64,000 nucleotides of DNA from Legionella sheltonii (GCF_026191355.1 NZ_JAPHOQ010000003.1:124001-188000), one strand, 5' to 3'. Positions 45,488 to 55,482 are shown, counted from the first letter of the stretch. Made by a program: numbers and translations. The notes: generated by a model from the letters alone, not told the origin.

Positions 45488-45536
45488 AAACGTACTATGC
45501 ATTCAATCAATCATTTTAAGCATACAAGGAGTTGAG

Positions 45537-46280
45537 ATGACAAATCAGTCTTATTTATTAGGATTATTAGCGTGCCTTTTAACTAATAGTGGTGTAGCGG
45601 GAACTATGGGTGAACCCATTTCCCGCTTTAATTATGTTGCTGCTTTAAGTATTGGTCCAGTATGGCCGACTGGAGGTGAGAGCCAAACCTTTTTTTTGGC
45701 CCCTGACATTGAAAAAACTTATGATGCTGACGATACCAATAACGCTCTGGCAAATTTTGAAGTGTTTTTAGGCTTGCAACGGTCAATTACTCCTTCACTT
45801 TTGGGACAATTAGGCCTCGCAGTTGCTGCAACCACTAATGCTCGTCTTTCAGGGGACATTTGGGATGATGCTGATCCAGAATTTGACAACTACACCTACA
45901 ATTATAAAATCCAGCATTCTCATATTGCATTAAAAGGAAAGTTATTGGCAGATATGGGATTTATCGTGATGCCTTGGGTGAGTGGCAGTATTGGTGTTGG
46001 TTTTAATGACGCTCATGCATTTAACAATGAGCCCAAAATTTTTGAGGCTATAGAAAATCCTGATTTTACATCCCATACCCAAACAGCCTTTACTTATACA
46101 GTGGGGGCGGGAGTACAAAAAGCATTGAATCAGAATTGGCAAGTTGGTGTGGGGTATGAATTTGCTGATTGGGGTAAAAGTCGTTTGGGGCGTGCACCCG
46201 GTCAAACAATGGGGGATGGTATAAGCCTAAATCACTTCTATACGAATGGGGTCATGTTTAACCTGACTTATGTTGCATAA
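45537..46280 (+). CDS. Outer-membrane beta-barrel protein
   Basis: This 247-residue protein has a signal peptide (SYLLGLLACLLTNSGVAG) and a small barrel of alternating strands. Typical phrases are FNYVAALSIGPVWPTGGE, FEVFLGLQRSITPSLLGQLGLAVAAT, GKLLADMGFIVMPWVSGSIGVGFN, YTVGAGVQKALNQNWQVGVGYEFADWGKS, and a last strand FYTNGVMFNLTYVA. It resembles OmpW/opacity-type Legionella barrels. A good Shine-Dalgarno (AAGGAG) precedes it, and it is in one operon with the Pmp-like gene. The barrel at 62969 is a clear paralogue (shared YNYKI...GKLL and NW..GVGY). Confidence 0.85.
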   Translation: MTNQSYLLGLLACLLTNSGVAGTMGEPISRFNYVAALSIGPVWPTGGESQTFFLAPDIEKTYDADDTNNALANFEVFLGLQRSITPSLLGQLGLAVAATTNARLSGDIWDDADPEFDNYTYNYKIQHSHIALKGKLLADMGFIVMPWVSGSIGVGFNDAHAFNNEPKIFEAIENPDFTSHTQTAFTYTVGAGVQKALNQNWQVGVGYEFADWGKSRLGRAPGQTMGDGISLNHFYTNGVMFNLTYVA

Positions 46281-46404
46281 GATGTATCGCCTCTGTTTAG
46301 GCCTCATGCACCCCAAGGTGTATTTGGCCCATCCTGGACGAAATTGATACTTTAATTTACTGATGAGAAGAGTTTTAAAAACACTGAGTCACTTCACCAA
46401 GACT

Positions 46405-48051
46405 CTAATTCAATTGATGCGTATTGTTTGATTCATTGCTTAAAAAGTGTAGTTCGATTTGTTTATAAAATGATTTATAGAGTTTGTTGTGATTTTCCCC
46501 AAGTAATGTATGAAAAATTCCTTTTTTAGGTTTAATTTTGCTGTCTAGCATTGATAGTAACAATTCAATATCATTTTTTTCTAGAGAGGGTTCTTTAGTG
46601 AGGTATGCATTTAAATTAGATAACAATTTATGATAATCCATTTTCTGGTCTAAGAGACCAGATAGTCGAACATAGTGTGTTAGGAGATTATGTGTTCTAT
46701 AAAGAGTTTCTTTTTTAAATGCCGGTTGAAAATGCACATCAGAAAGCCTGGAATCAACTTCAGATTGTATGACTTCAAGAGAAAGACGCTTAAATGCCTC
46801 TTCTATCTCTGCCTCGGATTGGATCGTCGTTTCAAGTTGTGGCGATAATGCCTGTCGTTTTTCAGGATGATTTATAAAACATCGTATGAGCTCATCTAAA
46901 TGATAAGGAATTCGAACCACATTGATTGTTGCACAATCCCCAACAGTACGACTTTTTAAATCGCGCATCACTACAGCGAGTGGAATCTCAATATTTTCAA
47001 AATAAACTATTCCATCATTTAAACCATGCTTAAACAAAATGCTTTTTAAAGTATCAGCTGTTTTTGGATTACTTGTTTTATCCAAGTAAGCGAATACTTC
47101 ACTGATGGTTGTTATCGATTTTTCTTGAAAGTGTTGTTGTTCGAGTTCAAGAAGTAATTCCACTAAAGTTTGTCTGCGTTGTAAGCTTTGGGACATCGCG
47201 TGATTGGTAATGATGTGAGCTATATCAAATGAAGAAGGGTATGGAGTATCACCTAATTGATCAAATAAGGCTTCAAATGGATAGGCAGCAATATTGATAT
47301 CACGGTATTGTTCTGTTTCAGAAGTCAAATGTGAGGCCAACTCTCCCCATATGCCATCCGTCATCGAAATGACAATATCACCTTCAGTTAATTCAAGATT
47401 TTTGTGAATTAGAGCGCGATCTTTATTAGAAGGTGATGCAAACATTTGTACAGATGATGGAGACCATGTATTAAATCCCCGATAAACATGGCGTGCATTT
47501 AGAGTGTGTTTGATATGAAATTGTTTATCTAAAACAATAATTAATCCATCGCCAATATTTGCAAATTCACCAGAATAGTTTTTTCCTTGCTCGTGTTTAT
47601 AGGTAAATGCTGCCATAGATGCATGCGGACGCTCTTTATTAGTTCTATCCCTTACAGAAGTTAATTTGCCAATTGAGACGAGAGCTGTATCTATATTTTC
47701 ATCACTATCCAAAAATGCTTCACACGTTGCTAGAGATACTCTATGTATCTCCTCATCTTCTTGTTGATCTCCAGCTCCTCCACCCAAGCCGTCGGTAACT
47801 GCAATGCGTGCGCCGTTAATAACACCATTCTTATCTTTAGTAATGGATGTGCCCGAACTATCAAGAATCTTATCATATTCTATATCGTGATCCTGATGAG
47901 ATAAGCTTGAGCCGATAAGAATTGTACTGTTATGACTTTGATTTATGGAATAAAATCTTTCTGATAAAAAGCCAGACAATTTTTTACAGCGATCTTGTGC
48001 CACTGAATACGAATAAATAACTTTCTTGTTGGTGATAATTTTATCTCTCAT
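46405..48051 (-). CDS. lem3: PP2C-fold phosphocholine hydrolase, Lem3-like effector
   Basis: This protein of about 548 residues has a PP2C-type core in the first 380: IAVTDGLGGGAGDQ (metal-binding Asp-Gly), ANIGDGLIIVLDKQF, IVISMTDGIWGEL (metal Asp) and TVGDCATINVVRIP near the end of the domain, where classic PP2C has GDN. The C-terminal 170 residues are helical. Lem3 of L. pneumophila is a PP2C-like enzyme of about this length that removes phosphocholine from Rab1, and its gene neighbours ankX. The same pairing here, divergent with 242 bp between, supports the identity. Start ATG 48051 is preferred to the upstream TTG. Confidence 0.85.
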   Translation of the reverse strand: MRDKIITNKKVIYSYSVAQDRCKKLSGFLSERFYSINQSHNSTILIGSSLSHQDHDIEYDKILDSSGTSITKDKNGVINGARIAVTDGLGGGAGDQQEDEEIHRVSLATCEAFLDSDENIDTALVSIGKLTSVRDRTNKERPHASMAAFTYKHEQGKNYSGEFANIGDGLIIVLDKQFHIKHTLNARHVYRGFNTWSPSSVQMFASPSNKDRALIHKNLELTEGDIVISMTDGIWGELASHLTSETEQYRDINIAAYPFEALFDQLGDTPYPSSFDIAHIITNHAMSQSLQRRQTLVELLLELEQQHFQEKSITTISEVFAYLDKTSNPKTADTLKSILFKHGLNDGIVYFENIEIPLAVVMRDLKSRTVGDCATINVVRIPYHLDELIRCFINHPEKRQALSPQLETTIQSEAEIEEAFKRLSLEVIQSEVDSRLSDVHFQPAFKKETLYRTHNLLTHYVRLSGLLDQKMDYHKLLSNLNAYLTKEPSLEKNDIELLLSMLDSKIKPKKGIFHTLLGENHNKLYKSFYKQIELHFLSNESNNTHQLN

Positions 48052-48292
48052 AACATTCTCTACATAAATCAATATGGGTAGCTCAAATCATAATAAATCA
48101 TCTTTGGAGATAGTTGTTACCAGCATGACAGTATCTCATCAATTCGTGTCTTTATATTGCATTTAGTCATTTTTCAAAACTTTTCTTTAGAAAAATTAAC
48201 AAAATAAAGCCAGGCATTATGACATAAAATATGGGTTCTTTGAATATATTTAAATCACTTTGGGCTAATATTATAAATAATAATGATGCTTT

Positions 48293-51133
48293 ATGAGTAA
48301 AATTATGCCAAACTTGCCTGGATTATTTTTTCTAAAATCCTACCCCCCTGAACAAATATGGAGATTATTGGTTGATGGACGCTTTTGGTCAAAAGAAAAG
48401 GGCTGGCATGGTTATGAATCAAGAGAACGAGGTTCAATTAATGCTGCTTTAGAGAGTTTGTGCTCCATTGCACTGCAAGTTTATAAAGAAGGTGAGACAT
48501 TTGAATTAAGTGTCGATTTAATTAAAGAAATACATAAAAAGTGTGGACGGAAAGTAGAGGCGTTAGAAGATAAGAGCCCAGGTGAAATCAGAACAGATGA
48601 GCCTGTATCATTTGGTATTCCAGCATGTCGTGCCTCAATTGAAGGGATAGAAGAATTTCTCCAACTATCTTTTCTTATTGATGGTGGTGCATCATTTGGT
48701 CCTGGAAATCCAGGCCCGTTTGGTCCTAGCTTTGATTTGGACTATTTTAAAGATTTGACCCCTGAAAAAATACCGGAGCTTGCTAAAAAAATATATGAAG
48801 ATATGAGGGCGCATGGCTACAGTAATACAAACCACTTTTATCTGGCAGTAAGAAAAAAAGTTGATGTTTTTCTGGAAGCAATCACTCAATCTTATAACAA
48901 GGAAATTAAAGCCGCAAAAAACCTTGATGAAAAACTTTACGTTATTGCTAAGCATATTCGGCAATATGAAGTTTTGCATCCTTTTAAGGATGCCAATGGA
49001 AGAACCTTTGTAAACAATTTATTAAATATTCTTTTAATGCAACAGGGTTTGCCCCCGGCGACATTTTATGAGCCCAATGTTTTTGATTTATATAGTGCTG
49101 ATCAGTTAGTAGTCGTTATTAAAGAAGCGATTTTAAATACAGTGGAGATTCTTGAGCACAATAAAAAAGGTATTTCTTTATATGGATATAGTGAAACTTT
49201 GGAAGATAAGGCAAAGTTTATGGAGATGCTTGATAGTCCCTCTTACCAGGAGATTCGAGATATAGATTTTTCATTTTCCGACATTGGAAGGCTATACGAC
49301 AACACGCGAGAGTGTCTTGAGCCATTAAAAAAGAAATATCCACTTCATCGAGGGGCAATTTATTTGAGCGAGCCACGTGATATCAATGAGCTGGTATTTG
49401 CTTCTGATGAAGCTCAGATAAATGAATGCATCAAGCAGGGTGCACCTCCAATTTATGTAGGTAAAGCCCCTATTCATTTAGCAGTGATGATGCACAACAT
49501 CGCAATGATCGATGCATTAATTGCTAATAAAGCCGATTTATCAATTCAAGATTACGACGGCAAAACAGCCCTTCATTATGCTGCTGAATCTGGAAATATG
49601 CAGATAATGGGGAAAATATTAACGGTTATACTATCCCAGAAAAATGCTCTTGCCGTATTAAACGCTAAAGACAATCAGGGAAAAACAGCATTCCATTATG
49701 CTGCGGAGTACGGAAATCCCGAGCTGGTTGTTGCCTTAACATCCACAGATGAGATTCAGATCAATGAAACCGATAAGAGGGGTTCTTCACCTATATTTTT
49801 AGCCTATAAGAATCACAAACAAGAGGTATTTGAGAAACTATTAGATTCTGGGGCAGAGATCACTAAAGATCTTTTAGATGAAGTATTGGTGCGGAATGAT
49901 AAAGAGGCATTAAAAAAAATTATTAAAAAAAACAAAGAGCTTCTTACAACTAAAGAAATTTTCTATATTGCTCTGAGTATAGGAAGTAGAAGTATAGTGA
50001 AACAATTTTTGCAGACTAAGGGTACTGGAATAGACATTAATACTCCGATAACTGATGATAAGGGAACACCATTAATGTTGGCGGTTCAAAGAGGGGATAT
50101 AAGACTAGTTAATTATTTATTAGAAAAAGGTGCTGATACAAGTAAAACCGATGGACGAGGATATACAGCGCTACATTATGTTTTTTATACTCAAGAAAAA
50201 AGCAGAGAAGAACTGATAAAAGTACTATTGAAGCAAGATAAAAGATTGGTGAATCAACTAAATGATAATCATTGTCCTCCTCTCTACAATGCTATGGTAT
50301 TGAGGGATGTTAAATCGATGCAATTATTATTGAAAATGGGTGCAAAGGTTGACTACGTAGATACAGATGGAAATAATATTTTGCATGCAACAATAGGTCG
50401 TTCTCCTTTACCTATGATACATGAAATTGTATCTAGAGATCCTACATTACTTCATAAAAGAAATCCTGCTGGGAGGAATCCATTGCATCATGGACTTGCT
50501 GAAGTATTTCGATATTCGGAGGATGCTGAAATCAACTTTATGGCCTTAAGTAATTATCTTTTAAAGGAACAAGTTGATTTAAATACAGAAGATATGCATG
50601 GCCAAACCATGTTAGATATTGCTCTATCGAAACATTTTTATCAGTTATGCGTAAAATTGATAAAAGCAGGGGCCCAACCCAATATTTCCTCTGCATCAAC
50701 CTTTCTTCAGGAGTCTGATGCAAATTCTATTTTAAATCATCCGAAAACATTTAAGAAAAAATTGGGGAAAACGCTCGATGAAAATCCTTTAATTGCAATG
50801 ACTCAATTGAATGATTTATACCTGCAAATTAAAAAGAATCTAATCAAGAGTCCTAAAAACTTTGTTCCACAAAGTAGCTTAGCCTTTTTTAAAGGAAAAT
50901 CAGAAGATACCCGAGCTCATGATCAAGTTTTATCTGTATTAAAGGAGAGCTATGACAGTAAACTTAAAGAACTGCTTGGTAGCTATAAGGGGCAGCATGA
51001 ACATTTTGATAAAAGACATCAAGTGCTTGACGAAAATCTGAAGTTTTTAATTAAAAATCATGAAATTTCAAAGAGAATAGAAAAACCTACTACACAGCTC
51101 GTGGAAGGGGAATATTATCAGATTAAATGGTAG
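48293..51133 (+). CDS. ankX: Fic-domain phosphocholine transferase with ankyrin repeats
   Basis: This 946-residue protein has a Fic motif HPFKDANGRTF whose histidine is residue 229, the position of the catalytic His of L. pneumophila AnkX (about 949 residues). The Fic part extends to roughly 350; multiple ankyrin repeats follow (about 385-830; GKTALHYAAESGN, GKTAFHYAAEYGNPELV, GTPLMLAVQRGDIRLVNYLLEKGADTSKTDGRGYTALHYV, GQTMLDIALSKHFYQLCVKLIKAGAQ). AnkX moves phosphocholine from CDP-choline to host Rab1/Rab35 and blocks vesicle transport; it is a Dot/Icm effector. The adjacent divergent lem3 gene reverses it. An IS256 element lies 10 bp after the stop. The start codon ATG 48293 lacks a strong Shine-Dalgarno. 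Confidence 0.92.
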   Translation: MSKIMPNLPGLFFLKSYPPEQIWRLLVDGRFWSKEKGWHGYESRERGSINAALESLCSIALQVYKEGETFELSVDLIKEIHKKCGRKVEALEDKSPGEIRTDEPVSFGIPACRASIEGIEEFLQLSFLIDGGASFGPGNPGPFGPSFDLDYFKDLTPEKIPELAKKIYEDMRAHGYSNTNHFYLAVRKKVDVFLEAITQSYNKEIKAAKNLDEKLYVIAKHIRQYEVLHPFKDANGRTFVNNLLNILLMQQGLPPATFYEPNVFDLYSADQLVVVIKEAILNTVEILEHNKKGISLYGYSETLEDKAKFMEMLDSPSYQEIRDIDFSFSDIGRLYDNTRECLEPLKKKYPLHRGAIYLSEPRDINELVFASDEAQINECIKQGAPPIYVGKAPIHLAVMMHNIAMIDALIANKADLSIQDYDGKTALHYAAESGNMQIMGKILTVILSQKNALAVLNAKDNQGKTAFHYAAEYGNPELVVALTSTDEIQINETDKRGSSPIFLAYKNHKQEVFEKLLDSGAEITKDLLDEVLVRNDKEALKKIIKKNKELLTTKEIFYIALSIGSRSIVKQFLQTKGTGIDINTPITDDKGTPLMLAVQRGDIRLVNYLLEKGADTSKTDGRGYTALHYVFYTQEKSREELIKVLLKQDKRLVNQLNDNHCPPLYNAMVLRDVKSMQLLLKMGAKVDYVDTDGNNILHATIGRSPLPMIHEIVSRDPTLLHKRNPAGRNPLHHGLAEVFRYSEDAEINFMALSNYLLKEQVDLNTEDMHGQTMLDIALSKHFYQLCVKLIKAGAQPNISSASTFLQESDANSILNHPKTFKKKLGKTLDENPLIAMTQLNDLYLQIKKNLIKSPKNFVPQSSLAFFKGKSEDTRAHDQVLSVLKESYDSKLKELLGSYKGQHEHFDKRHQVLDENLKFLIKNHEISKRIEKPTTQLVEGEYYQIKW

Positions 51134-51143
51134 TGCTTTTACG

Positions 51144-52483
51144 GAGAGTGTTCATCCAACTGTGTCACCTCAGTCATTATCTAAGTCCCAGGGTTAGTCT
51201 GTCTTCGAAATAGATTTGTAACTGGGACACGATAAGCGCCCAATTGTGCATGGGCTGATTCCATTTTTCCAGTACTTTCTGGCAAGCACAATAAATAAGC
51301 TTAATAAGGGCGTTTTCACTGGTGAAAGCGCCTTTATTTTTAGTGTACTTGCGAATTTGCCGATGAAAGCCTTCAACAATATTGGTAGTGTAAATGATGC
51401 GTCTTAGCTCTTCTGGGTATTTGAAGTATTGTGATAGAGCTTCCCAGTTGTTATTCCAGGATTTCATCACCGCCGGGTATTTTTTGCCCCATTTCTCTTC
51501 CAACTCAAGTAGATGATGCAAAGCCATATCTTTGCTTGAAGCCTTATAAACCAGCTTTAAATCGGCCATAAAGGCTTTCTGGTCCTTACTAACCACATAC
51601 TTTAATGAGTTGCGAATTTGATGAACGACACAAAGCTGGATCTCGGTGTTAGGAAAAACTTCAGCAATGGCATCAGGAAATCCCTTAAGTCCATCGATGC
51701 TTGCTATAAGGATATCCTCTACACCACGAGCTTTAAGGTCATTTAATACACTAAGCCAAAAACGAGCTCCCTCTGCCTCAGATAAATAGAGCCCTAGAAT
51801 ATCTTTTTTACCTTCTGAATTTACAGCAAGGACGGTGTAAAATGCTCTACTTATGACCTTACCTTCAACACGTACTTTAAAGTGCATGGCATCAAGAAAA
51901 ACGATTGGGTATACAGATTCTAGGGAGCGATTACGCCACTCGGTAATCAGGGGTAATAGTTTGTCAGTAATCAGGCTGATTTTAGCACTCGAGACTTCTA
52001 GTCCATACATCTCAGATAAATGCTCGCTTATCGCCTCGTAACTCATGCCTATCGCATAGAGGGCTAGGACTTTATTATCCAGTGACTCGTTGAGTACCGT
52101 TTGACGTTTTTTTACAAGCTCGGGTTCAAAGCTGCCATCCCTATCTCGAGGTGTTTCTAAATCAAAAACTCCAGTTGTTGATTTAATTGTTTTAGTCGTT
52201 TTGCCGTTGCGACGGTTTGAAATACCTGTCTCATGACAATCAGTCATATGAGAATCCATTTCACCTTCTAATGCCGCCTCTAATAGCTCTTTTATTAAGG
52301 GGGTCAGTATGCCGTCTTTTCCAGTGAGAGATTGGCCAGACTTTAACTGGGTCAAAGCCTCTAATTTGAACTCATTGAAATCAAAATTCGATAAATCTAT
52401 TTTCTTTTTATTCATATCTACCTCTTTTAAGTGTTAAATTATAAACAAATTAAAAGAGATGACACAGTTATTTAAACACTACC
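51144..52483 (-). mobile_element. IS256-family insertion sequence, complete
   Basis: The ends (left inward GAGAGTGTTCATCCAACTGT, right inward GGTAGTGTTTAAATAACTGT, both followed by GTCAxC) match at about 19 of 26 positions. The 8-bp direct repeat CTTTTACG at 51136-51143 and 52484-52491 flanks the element. It is 1340 bp and has one intact transposase. It landed in the gap between ankX and the release-factor-like gene. Confidence 0.9.
51177..52415 (-). CDS. IS256-family (mutator-type) transposase
   Basis: This 412-residue transposase has the IS256 DDE core: VYPIVFLDAMHFKVRVEG (first Asp), DILIASIDGLKGFPDAI (second Asp) and TTNIVEGFHRQIRKYTKNKGAF (Glu). The N-terminus GQSLTGKDGILTPLIKELLEAALEGEMDSHM is also typical. 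Full length with an ATG and upstream AAGAGGT. The element seems capable of movement. Confidence 0.95.
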   Translation of the reverse strand: MNKKKIDLSNFDFNEFKLEALTQLKSGQSLTGKDGILTPLIKELLEAALEGEMDSHMTDCHETGISNRRNGKTTKTIKSTTGVFDLETPRDRDGSFEPELVKKRQTVLNESLDNKVLALYAIGMSYEAISEHLSEMYGLEVSSAKISLITDKLLPLITEWRNRSLESVYPIVFLDAMHFKVRVEGKVISRAFYTVLAVNSEGKKDILGLYLSEAEGARFWLSVLNDLKARGVEDILIASIDGLKGFPDAIAEVFPNTEIQLCVVHQIRNSLKYVVSKDQKAFMADLKLVYKASSKDMALHHLLELEEKWGKKYPAVMKSWNNNWEALSQYFKYPEELRRIIYTTNIVEGFHRQIRKYTKNKGAFTSENALIKLIYCACQKVLEKWNQPMHNWALIVSQLQIYFEDRLTLGLR

Positions 52484-52521
52484 CTTTTACGATCTGCGAT
52501 TTTTTCATTTCTTAAATCATT

Positions 52522-52926
52522 TTATTCATGGGAATCAGGTTTTTTCCTCAGCATTTTAGTTTCACTTTGCCTGGATTTTTCATCTAAAATTTTTTGTTTC
52601 GCTCGTCTTGAACGTCTTTTCTTTTGACGTTTTAATTGTTCAATTTTTTGCTGTTCTTTTGTTTTCTCATCACTCAATATCGAATGCAATTTTTCACAAA
52701 GCCGTATTCTGGCAAAATATCGATTATCTTCACGACTTCTTGAGTCTTGGCATTTTATTTCCAATCCTGAAGGAGTATGCTTCAAATATACTGTTGAGGC
52801 AGTTTTATGGAGTTTCTGCCCCCCCTTACCACTACCAATAATAAATTTCTCAATCAGCTCGGATTCATTGATATGAAGTTTCACCATGAACTCAGCTAAT
52901 TTGTCCCATTTTTCTTTATTAATCAT
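52522..52926 (-). CDS. ArfB/C12orf65-like class I release-factor-domain protein
   Basis: This 134-residue protein is the catalytic release-factor domain alone: GSGKGGQKLHKTASTVYLKHTPSGLEIKCQDSRSREDN includes the GGQ motif that triggers peptidyl-tRNA hydrolysis. It ends in a basic helical tail (KRQKKRRSRRAKQKILDEKSRQSE) like that of ArfB/YaeJ, which sits in the mRNA channel of stalled ribosomes. The missing codon-recognition domain argues for ribosome rescue, not termination. The exact subfamily (ArfB, PrfH-like or MTRFR-like) is uncertain. Its ATG is preceded by a weak ribosome site. The upstream ankX/IS256 neighbour is unrelated. Confidence 0.82.
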   Translation of the reverse strand: MINKEKWDKLAEFMVKLHINESELIEKFIIGSGKGGQKLHKTASTVYLKHTPSGLEIKCQDSRSREDNRYFARIRLCEKLHSILSDEKTKEQQKIEQLKRQKKRRSRRAKQKILDEKSRQSETKMLRKKPDSHE

Positions 52927-53033
52927 CTTAAGTACTTCTTGTAGAAATTCTTTTTAACGCTCAGAGAAAGCATCTGCATATTAAATGACCATATTCTATA
53001 CTTAATATGATTATTATACAAAGCGAGGTCATG

Positions 53034-54416
53034 ATGTCTTTTGATGGGAAATATTCGCCTGAAATCAATTCAAATGGTATTACTGTAACCATGGCGGTAA
53101 AAAAATTAACTCAAGATCCCAAATATAGAAGCGCAGATTTTTTTGATAAATGTATGGTAAAGCCAGATTTTAAGATGGAGCAAGAACAGATTACGATTCA
53201 AGCTCCAAAAAACCCACCGCCAAAGGTCAAGATGGAGGATTTAAATATCCCTGAACCTTTATTAAAAGAGATGTCTGCGGAAGAGATAGCAAACATTGCC
53301 AACCAATTAATGGGTTTTGCTTATGATCCATTGAAAGTGGTAGATCATCTCAAAGATTTAGATGCTGAACTGGGAAAATTAATGCAAGAAAGTGAAATTT
53401 TTCCATCACAAGGAACTTATAGTCCTCCTTATTTGATTGCAGGAAGAGGCAACTTCATTCCAGGTGCTCCAGATGCCTATCAACCTTTAAAAAAGGCAAG
53501 GATGTTGGATACGCTATTATTGAAGCATGAAAATTCCCGTGATGTAAATAAAAATGGTTATGTGGTTAAATTTATTGGTTTTGTCAGTAGCATGATAGCG
53601 GACCGAGTCATCTCAAGCGGCCAACTTTTTACTGAAAATAAGCAAATTGATCGTGTGCTGTTACATGGTTCTTATTCTCATCGATTATTACTTGAAGCAT
53701 TTGCGCACGCAATCGAAAAAGGTGTTATCGATTTGAATCTTAAAACAGGAAAAAAACTGAACTTTGTGCAATTACTTGAAGTGTTGGTTTCAGTAAAAAC
53801 AAAATATGGTCAAAGTCTTTGGGAAATGACATTGGATTCTGTAGAGGATTCTATGCGCGCTTCCAATGATCCATTAGATTCAAAACAATTTAGTTTTAGT
53901 TGTCGTTCTCCTTTTGTTTTAAATTCCTTATTGCTTTGTTTTGGTAAAGAACTAGGATTACCTCATCTCCAAACCTATTTGTTGGATAGTCATTACAAAG
54001 CTGCGTATGAAATGGTTTTACGATCTAAAGAAAAAATAGCCTCAATGAATAAAACGCATTATTCACAGCTTAATATTCCCAGTGAAATAATATATGAGCG
54101 GTGCATGGAACATTTTTCTACGAAAGCCGAAAGTTATGGAGAAGTGGGTGGTAATAGCCCTTTTACTCTAGATGAATTTGCAATGCTCTCTGATAGTAGC
54201 TATGTAGGATCTTTATGGGGCCCAAGTGTCCGGATAAAAGTAACCTCTCCACAAAAACCAGGATTTTATTCTAATTGGATGGAGTTTTTTCAGAGTAAAA
54301 GCAAAACGCAGGAGCCTGTAGCAAGTCAATCTAAAAAACACGAACGTTCTGCAACAGATGAGTCTGAGGAAGATATTGAAAAACGCCAAGAAAAACACAG
54401 TAAAAAACAACAATGA
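53034..54416 (+). CDS. Hypothetical protein, candidate Dot/Icm effector
   Basis: This protein of about 460 residues belongs to no family I know. It is soluble and probably helical, with a central LLLKHENSRDVNKNGYVVKFIGFVSSMI region and a proline-rich N-terminal third (KNPPPKVKMEDLNIPEPLL). The last 30 residues are charged and glutamate-rich (ATDESEEDIEKRQEKHS), the sort of E-block end seen in Dot/Icm substrates. The start is ambiguous: ATG 53007, 53031 or 53034; GAGG sits best for 53034. Translocation is inference from tail and neighbourhood. Confidence 0.65.
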   Translation: MSFDGKYSPEINSNGITVTMAVKKLTQDPKYRSADFFDKCMVKPDFKMEQEQITIQAPKNPPPKVKMEDLNIPEPLLKEMSAEEIANIANQLMGFAYDPLKVVDHLKDLDAELGKLMQESEIFPSQGTYSPPYLIAGRGNFIPGAPDAYQPLKKARMLDTLLLKHENSRDVNKNGYVVKFIGFVSSMIADRVISSGQLFTENKQIDRVLLHGSYSHRLLLEAFAHAIEKGVIDLNLKTGKKLNFVQLLEVLVSVKTKYGQSLWEMTLDSVEDSMRASNDPLDSKQFSFSCRSPFVLNSLLLCFGKELGLPHLQTYLLDSHYKAAYEMVLRSKEKIASMNKTHYSQLNIPSEIIYERCMEHFSTKAESYGEVGGNSPFTLDEFAMLSDSSYVGSLWGPSVRIKVTSPQKPGFYSNWMEFFQSKSKTQEPVASQSKKHERSATDESEEDIEKRQEKHSKKQQ

Positions 54417-54511
54417 GATAAAAGAGTAGTATCCTTTAACAATTGTGTACCCAAGATTAAGTCTCACTTTCAAATGATTGTTAACTGATTTGTTGCCAAA
54501 ATTCTTATGAA

Positions 54512-54537
54512 AAAAATCGACATCCCTATCGATTTTT
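54512..54537. terminator. Bidirectional terminator
   Basis: AAAAATCGA/TCGATTTTT with an 8-nt loop lies between two convergent genes. Each strand ends in a T-run, so it can stop both. Confidence 0.75.
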
Positions 54538-54598
54538 AAACTAAGCCCAAATATTCCTGAGGAACGTTTTTATACTCGCTCAGATAGTGACTGCAACC

Positions 54599-55276
54599 TT
54601 AATTTACTGATCTTTCTTGATTAATGAACTCGTCATCATCTGATTCATCTGGACCTGCTAAAAATTTATCTTCGTAATCAATTACAAAACCGGCAAAAAT
54701 ACGAACAATGCGATCATCTATTTTTTCAGGATAATGAACTGAAACACTCCAGGTTTTATCGCCAAAATTGCGATTGAGTTCGGCAATAGGATGAGGACCG
54801 CTCGTTGATGCTAAAATGACGAATCGGTCAAAGCTGGGATTTGCATAAGCATAACCAATTTCAGTAGCTTTCCCTGACTCATCATAGTCATATATGGTGA
54901 ATTTTGCAGATTCCAGGGTTGCTAAATTCCCGTCAATAAAACCAATTTGTACGCCACGAGTATCATAAATATCAATCTCTTTAGCCCAAGGATATAAAGA
55001 ACCTAAAGAAATGATTCGCGTGATACCGGTCGCTTGCCATCCATCTTTATTGGATAAATCATAGTTTGTACGAATACGAAATGCGCTCTTTTTTATTGAC
55101 CCCGGATAGGTTTCTCTTTGGGGAGATTTAATTTGATAAACTTCTGAAAACTTATAAACATCTTTGGTAACGACAAAATCATAAGGATGATCTTCATGAA
55201 CACCATAACTGTTAGCAAGAGTTGCATACGACATTGTCAATAGAGCAAACAAACATGACACCAATAATTTACGCAT
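54599..55276 (-). CDS. Secreted beta-rich hypothetical protein
   Basis: This 225-residue protein has a signal peptide (LLVSCLFALLTMSYATLANS). The mature part is beta-rich, with IDIYDTRGVQIGFIDGNLATLESAKFTIYDYDESGKATEIGYA, a repeating strand-turn pattern that loosely recalls LURP-one/scramblase-like domains, but I make no firm family call. The end is acidic (GPDESDDDEF). Probably periplasmic or exported. AAGGAAA precedes the ATG. Confidence 0.7.
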   Translation of the reverse strand: MRKLLVSCLFALLTMSYATLANSYGVHEDHPYDFVVTKDVYKFSEVYQIKSPQRETYPGSIKKSAFRIRTNYDLSNKDGWQATGITRIISLGSLYPWAKEIDIYDTRGVQIGFIDGNLATLESAKFTIYDYDESGKATEIGYAYANPSFDRFVILASTSGPHPIAELNRNFGDKTWSVSVHYPEKIDDRIVRIFAGFVIDYEDKFLAGPDESDDDEFINQERSVN

Positions 55277-55482
55277 ATACGATTTTCCTTTTGGTTAAAT
55301 AATATTTGAAGATGCCAATTTGGCAACTATGAAGAATAAATAAAAATATAAATAATTCAATATTCTTCACATACCTCCTGCGAAGGCAAACTCATAGTAA
55401 AGCAAATTTATTAAGAATTTATTAAGTAATAAAAAGACATCTAAATTATTCATCAAAATAAAGAACTACGGGAGAGTGTACG

